64,000 bases of DNA. It comes from Cynocephalus volans (Eukaryota; Chordata; Mammalia; Dermoptera; Cynocephalidae). The DNA is taken from the NCBI RefSeq assembly GCF_027409185.1, contig NC_084469.1:32354293-32418292 (forward strand). Reading direction: 5' to 3'. Numbering within the stretch: position 1 is the first letter of the stretch; each line of letters begins with the position of its first letter. The translations under genes and the position numbers were made by a program. The notes beneath the pieces were generated by a model, which was given only the letters and a program-made list of their open reading frames with translations, was not told the DNA's origin and ran no database searches. Shown here piece by piece: positions 60,463-64,000 of this stretch.

Positions 60463-61217
60463 AAATAAGTTATGAAACCAAGGAGTGATGAGCCTCAAGA
60501 GCTGAAATACAAACAGAATCTGAGTTCCTTTTCCAATAACTTCTTCCTACTAAATAGAGGTTTGCATAATGATTTCCTCCCTGAGTCCACAATTTTCCAA
60601 TTATTCTTGTTTAGTCTTACTTCAACATTCAAGATCGCTTCTTTTATAACTTCCATCTCAAAGTCCACTTTAAGCTCATCTCCTTGTTTCCACCCTCCAC
60701 TCCTGAACTATGCTCCTCTCCACCTGTTCTAACTCAAGCTACATCTATTTTTGGACCTAGAGCTTTAGGATGAAGGAGAAGGCTGACCTGTTTTTCATAC
60801 ACTTTCCCTTTCTTTGTTTGGATTTCATACTCCCATATGCCCTCTATGAAGGAAGCTAAGACAGAATGATGAAATTCTGCCTAAGTGACTGGTCAAAGGT
60901 ATCTCTGCCATCTGCTACTGGCTAGCTGCGTGGGTATGATGATTCATATAGGCAATGTTTGGTTTTCTCAGGGCAGTGTTCAGCTTTTCGCCTATTTTTG
61001 CTATTAAAAGAACTACTCCTAGAGCAGGAACCATATTTCATCGGTGTAATATCCCATTGCCATTTTCAGGTTGGATGTCCTGTTGTTTGGTCTGGAGAAA
61101 CTGGACAGTCCTATGACTTCTGCCATTCTGCCAGCCTCCATGCACCTCCATGTGGAGCTGCAGGAATCACTGACACCCTGTTCTATATACTGTAAGCACT
61201 GCAGAGAAGCAGGATGA
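60463..61217. other. Intergenic DNA, nothing recognised
   Basis: No coding or RNA feature is supported. Confidence 0.5.
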
Positions 61218-61710
61218 GTTGAAATGAAGGGCAAATAGTATATTTCTCAGACAAACAAAAACTGTGGGAGTTCACTACCACATGACCATCCTTACAGGAA
61301 ATTGTCAAGGGAGTACTGGGTTTGGTACCTGAAAAATAACTACCAGTGCCATAAAAATTCAAGAAAAATCAAAACCCACTAGTAAAATAAAAATGCCAAC
61401 AATGAAGAGAAAAAAAAATGTTTATCTACCACCCAAGGAACCAACAGATACAGAAGACAAACACTAAATCAGAAAGAAAGGAACAAAAGACACTTAAGAC
61501 ATCCAAACAAAAATCAATAAAATGCTAGGAATAAATCAACACTTTTCAATAACAACTCAATGTAAAAGGATTAAATTCCCCAATCAAGAGATACAGACTG
61601 GCTGACTGGATTAAAAAGGAGGACCCAACTATATGCTGCTTTCAAGAGACCCACCTCACCTATAAAGACACACATACACTAAGAGTGAAAGGATAGAAAA
61701 AGATTGACCA

Positions 61711-61849
61711 GGGCTGACCCCATGGCACACTCGGGAGAGTGCAGTGCTGGGAGCGCAGCGACGCTCCCGGCGCGGGTTCGGATCCTATATAGGCATGGCT
61801 GTTGCACTCACTGGCTGCGTACCGGTCATGAAAAAGACAAAAAAAAAAA
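61711..61849 (+). mobile_element. Dimeric tRNA-derived SINE in L1
   Basis: 'gggctgaccccatggcacactcgg', B box GGTTCGGATCC, a second partial unit, 'accggtcatg' and an A tail. Direct repeat aaaagattgacca flanks it (61698-61710 and about 61851-61863). Confidence 0.9.
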
Positions 61850-62698
61850 AAAAAGATTGACCATGCAAACAGAAAAGAAAAACGAGCTGGAGTAGCTATT
61901 CTTATATCTGACAAAATAGACTTTAAACTAAAAACCATAAAAAGAGACAATGAGGGACACTACGTAATGATAAAAGGACTGATCCATCAAGAAGACATAA
62001 CAATCATAAATATGTATGCAACCAATGTCAGAGCAGCCAGATTTATAAAACAAACTCTATTAGACCTAAAGAAGGAAATAGACACTAATACCATAATAGC
62101 AGGGGACCTGAACACCCCACTGTCAATATTGGACAGATCATCTAGGCAAAAAATCAGCAGAGAAACAGGGATTCATCCCAGGGATGCAAGGTTGGTTCGA
62201 CATATGCAAATCAATAAATGTGATACACCATATCAATAAAATCAAACACAAGGACCATATGATCATCTCTATAGATGCTGAAAAAGCATTTGATAAAATT
62301 CAACACTCATTCATGATAAAGACTCTATAAGTTAGGTATAGATGGAAAGTATCTCAACATAATTAAAGCCATATATGATAAACCCACCACCAATATCATC
62401 TTGATTGGGGAAAAACTGAAAGTTTTTCCTTTAAGAACAGGAACTAGACAAGGATACCCACTCTCACCACTCCTATTCAACATAGTGTTGGAAGTACTAG
62501 CCAGAGCAATCAGAGAAGAGAAGGAAATAAAGAGCATCCAGATTGGAAAAGATGAAATCAAACTGTCCCTCTTTACAGATGACATGATCCTATATATCGA
62601 ACATCCTAAACCCTCTACAAACAAACTCTAGGAGTTGATAAATGATTTCAGCAGAGTAGCAGGATACAAAATTAGCACACAAAAATCAGTAGCATTTC

Positions 62699-62806
62699 AG
62701 GCTGACCCCATGGCTCACTTGGAAGAGTGCAGCACTGGGAGAGCCGAGGCTGGCTGAGTGTGCTGCAGACCACACTGTTCTAAGGGTTGCAATTCCCTTA
62801 CCAGTC
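62699..62806 (+). mobile_element. tRNA-derived SINE in L1
   Basis: 'aggctgaccccatggctcacttgg' through 'ttgcaattcccttaccagtcag' and an A tail. The flanking target is atcagtagcatttc / atcagaagcatttc, a direct repeat with one mismatch. The SINE lacks the B-box part of the first unit, an internal deletion. Confidence 0.85.
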
Positions 62807-63917
62807 AGAGAAAAAAAAATCAGAAGCATTTCTATTCTCCAACAGTGAACATGCAGAAAGAGAAATCAAGAAAGCTTGCCCATTTACAATAGCCACCAAA
62901 AAAATAAAATACTTAGGAATTGAGTTAACCAAGGATGAGAAAAATCTCTATAATGAGAACTACAAACCACTGCTGAGCGAAAATAAAGAGGACACAAGAA
63001 GATGGAAAGATATCACATGCTCTTGGATTGGAAGAATTAACATTGTGAAAATGTCCATACTACCCAAAGTGATATACAAATTCAATGCAATCCCCATCAA
63101 AATTCCAATGACATTTTTCGCAGAAATGGAAAAAACTATCCAGATATTAATATGGAATAACAAAAGACCACGCATAGCCAAAGCAATTCTGAGCATAAAT
63201 AAATAAATAAATAAATCTGGAGGCATAACACTACCAGACTTTAAACTATACTACAAAGCTATAATAACCAAAACAGCATGGTAGTGGCATAAAAGCAGAC
63301 ACACTGATCAATGGAATAGAATCGAGAATCCAGAAACCAACCCACACACCTACAGCCATCTGATCTTTGACAAAGGCACCAAGCCTATACACTAGGGAAG
63401 AGACTGCCTCTTCAGCAAATGGTCCTGGGATAACTTGATATCCATATGCAGGAGAATGAAACTAGACCCATACCTCTCACCATATACCAAAATCAACCAA
63501 AATGGATTAAAGAATTAAATATACACCTTAAAACAATAAAACTACTCAAAGAAAACATAGGATAAACACTTCAGGAAGTAGGACTAGGCACAGACTTCAT
63601 GAATACGACCCCAAAAGCACGGGCAACCAAAGGAAAAATAAAGAAATGGGATTATGTCAAACTAAAAAGCTTCTGCACAGCAAAAGAAACAATTAACAGA
63701 GTTAAAAGACAACCAACAGAGTGGGAGAAAATATTTGCAAAATATACATCTGACAAGGGATTGATGTCCAGAATATATAGAGAACTGAAACAACTTTACA
63801 ACAAAAAAACAAGTAACCCAATTAAAAAATGGGCATAAGAGCTAAATAGGCCAAAAGACACATGAAAAAATGCTCAACATCACTCAGCATTCGGGAAATG
63901 CAAATCAAAACCACACT

Positions 63918-64000
63918 GAGAGAAACCACACGACCTGTGGGGTCTCCACTGCGTGATCCAGCAGGTAGGCTTCACTGCTGCCACCCAGCTCCATTCCCAG
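63918..64000 (+). mobile_element. L1 5'UTR-like sequence at the window edge
   Basis: 'gaaaccacacgacctgtggggtctccactgcgtgatcc' resembles the distal 5'UTR of the full-length L1 at 14850-14890. It is joined directly to ORF2 3' sequence of the preceding element. The window ends before its nature is clear. Confidence 0.65.

Larger units (their letters stand above)
61218..63917 (+). mobile_element. Young L1, 5'-truncated with internal ORF2 deletion
   Basis: It begins near the end of ORF1 ('gttgaaatgaagggcaaatag'), passes the spacer and enters ORF2 at about 61525 with an early frame break. The readable endonuclease block is 61967-62167. There it jumps from 'gagaaaca' to 'gggattcatcccagg', removing about 1.2 kb (ORF2 codons ~166-564 relative to the full-length copy). 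The FADD equivalent reads FTDD (62570-62581). Two SINEs are inserted. A TAAA run near 63195 adds a break. It stops at 63917 inside the ORF2 C-terminal region. Confidence 0.92.

Noticed and set aside
1-64000. CRISPR array, operon or phage-type system
   Set aside because: All content is of vertebrate nuclear type; regular repeats are microsatellites or transposon parts.

Overview
ORGANISM. This is mammalian nuclear DNA: intron-split genes, an intronless olfactory-receptor coding exon, heavy LINE-1 (L1) load, MIR, MER5 and MER20 relics, LTRs and microsatellites. The lineage clue is a tRNA-derived SINE present as monomers and as head-to-tail dimers of tRNA-like units with no tRNA-unrelated body (3994-4103, 49532-49740, 50392-50464, 61711-61849, 62699-62806). 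Its GGTTCGGATCC B box and 'gctgataacaccaaggcc' core look derived from tRNA-Ile. That design is described for the t-SINEs of colugos (Dermoptera), so a colugo (Galeopterus or Cynocephalus) is my best guess at about 0.6. It is an inference, not a search result. LAYOUT. 1-10 kb: an old inverted L1 (about 310-5935), then mostly unique DNA. 10.3-11.3 kb: an intact class II olfactory receptor, plus strand. 13.6-20.4 kb: a full-length L1 with a CpG-rich 5'UTR, intact ORF1 and ORF2, a poly(A) tail and a perfect 11-bp target-site duplication. 20-40 kb: unique DNA, then a stack of older L1s, several nested. 40.4-41.1 kb: the last three exons of an ALOX12-like lipoxygenase, minus strand, decayed. 41.5-41.9 kb: a probable solo LTR. 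44.1-47.4 kb: a 5'-truncated inverted L1. 51.2-57.8 kb: a complete 14-exon lipoxygenase gene, minus strand, recognised as the epidermal-type 12-lipoxygenase ALOX12E (active in mouse; a pseudogene, ALOX12P2, in human). 60.1-60.5 kb: a MaLR-type LTR. 61.2-64.0 kb: a young but internally deleted L1 carrying two SINEs, joined at the right edge to an L1 5'UTR-like sequence. MAIN RESULT. All 14 ALOX12E exons have GT/AG borders and add up to 1991 nt, one base short of a 663-codon reading frame. The missing base falls in an 8-base C run of exon 8 (54984-54991). It shifts the frame into a stop at 54880-54882, at the iron-binding H-x4-H site. Every other exon is clean, so this is either a very recent inactivation, an allele, or a homopolymer sequencing error. 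Ten kb downstream lies a second, clearly dead lipoxygenase fragment. L1 ACTIVITY. Apart from the full-length element, the window records several very short L1 or SINE tail insertions with long direct repeats (115, 248 and 53 bp), which points to an L1 machinery active over a long time in this lineage.
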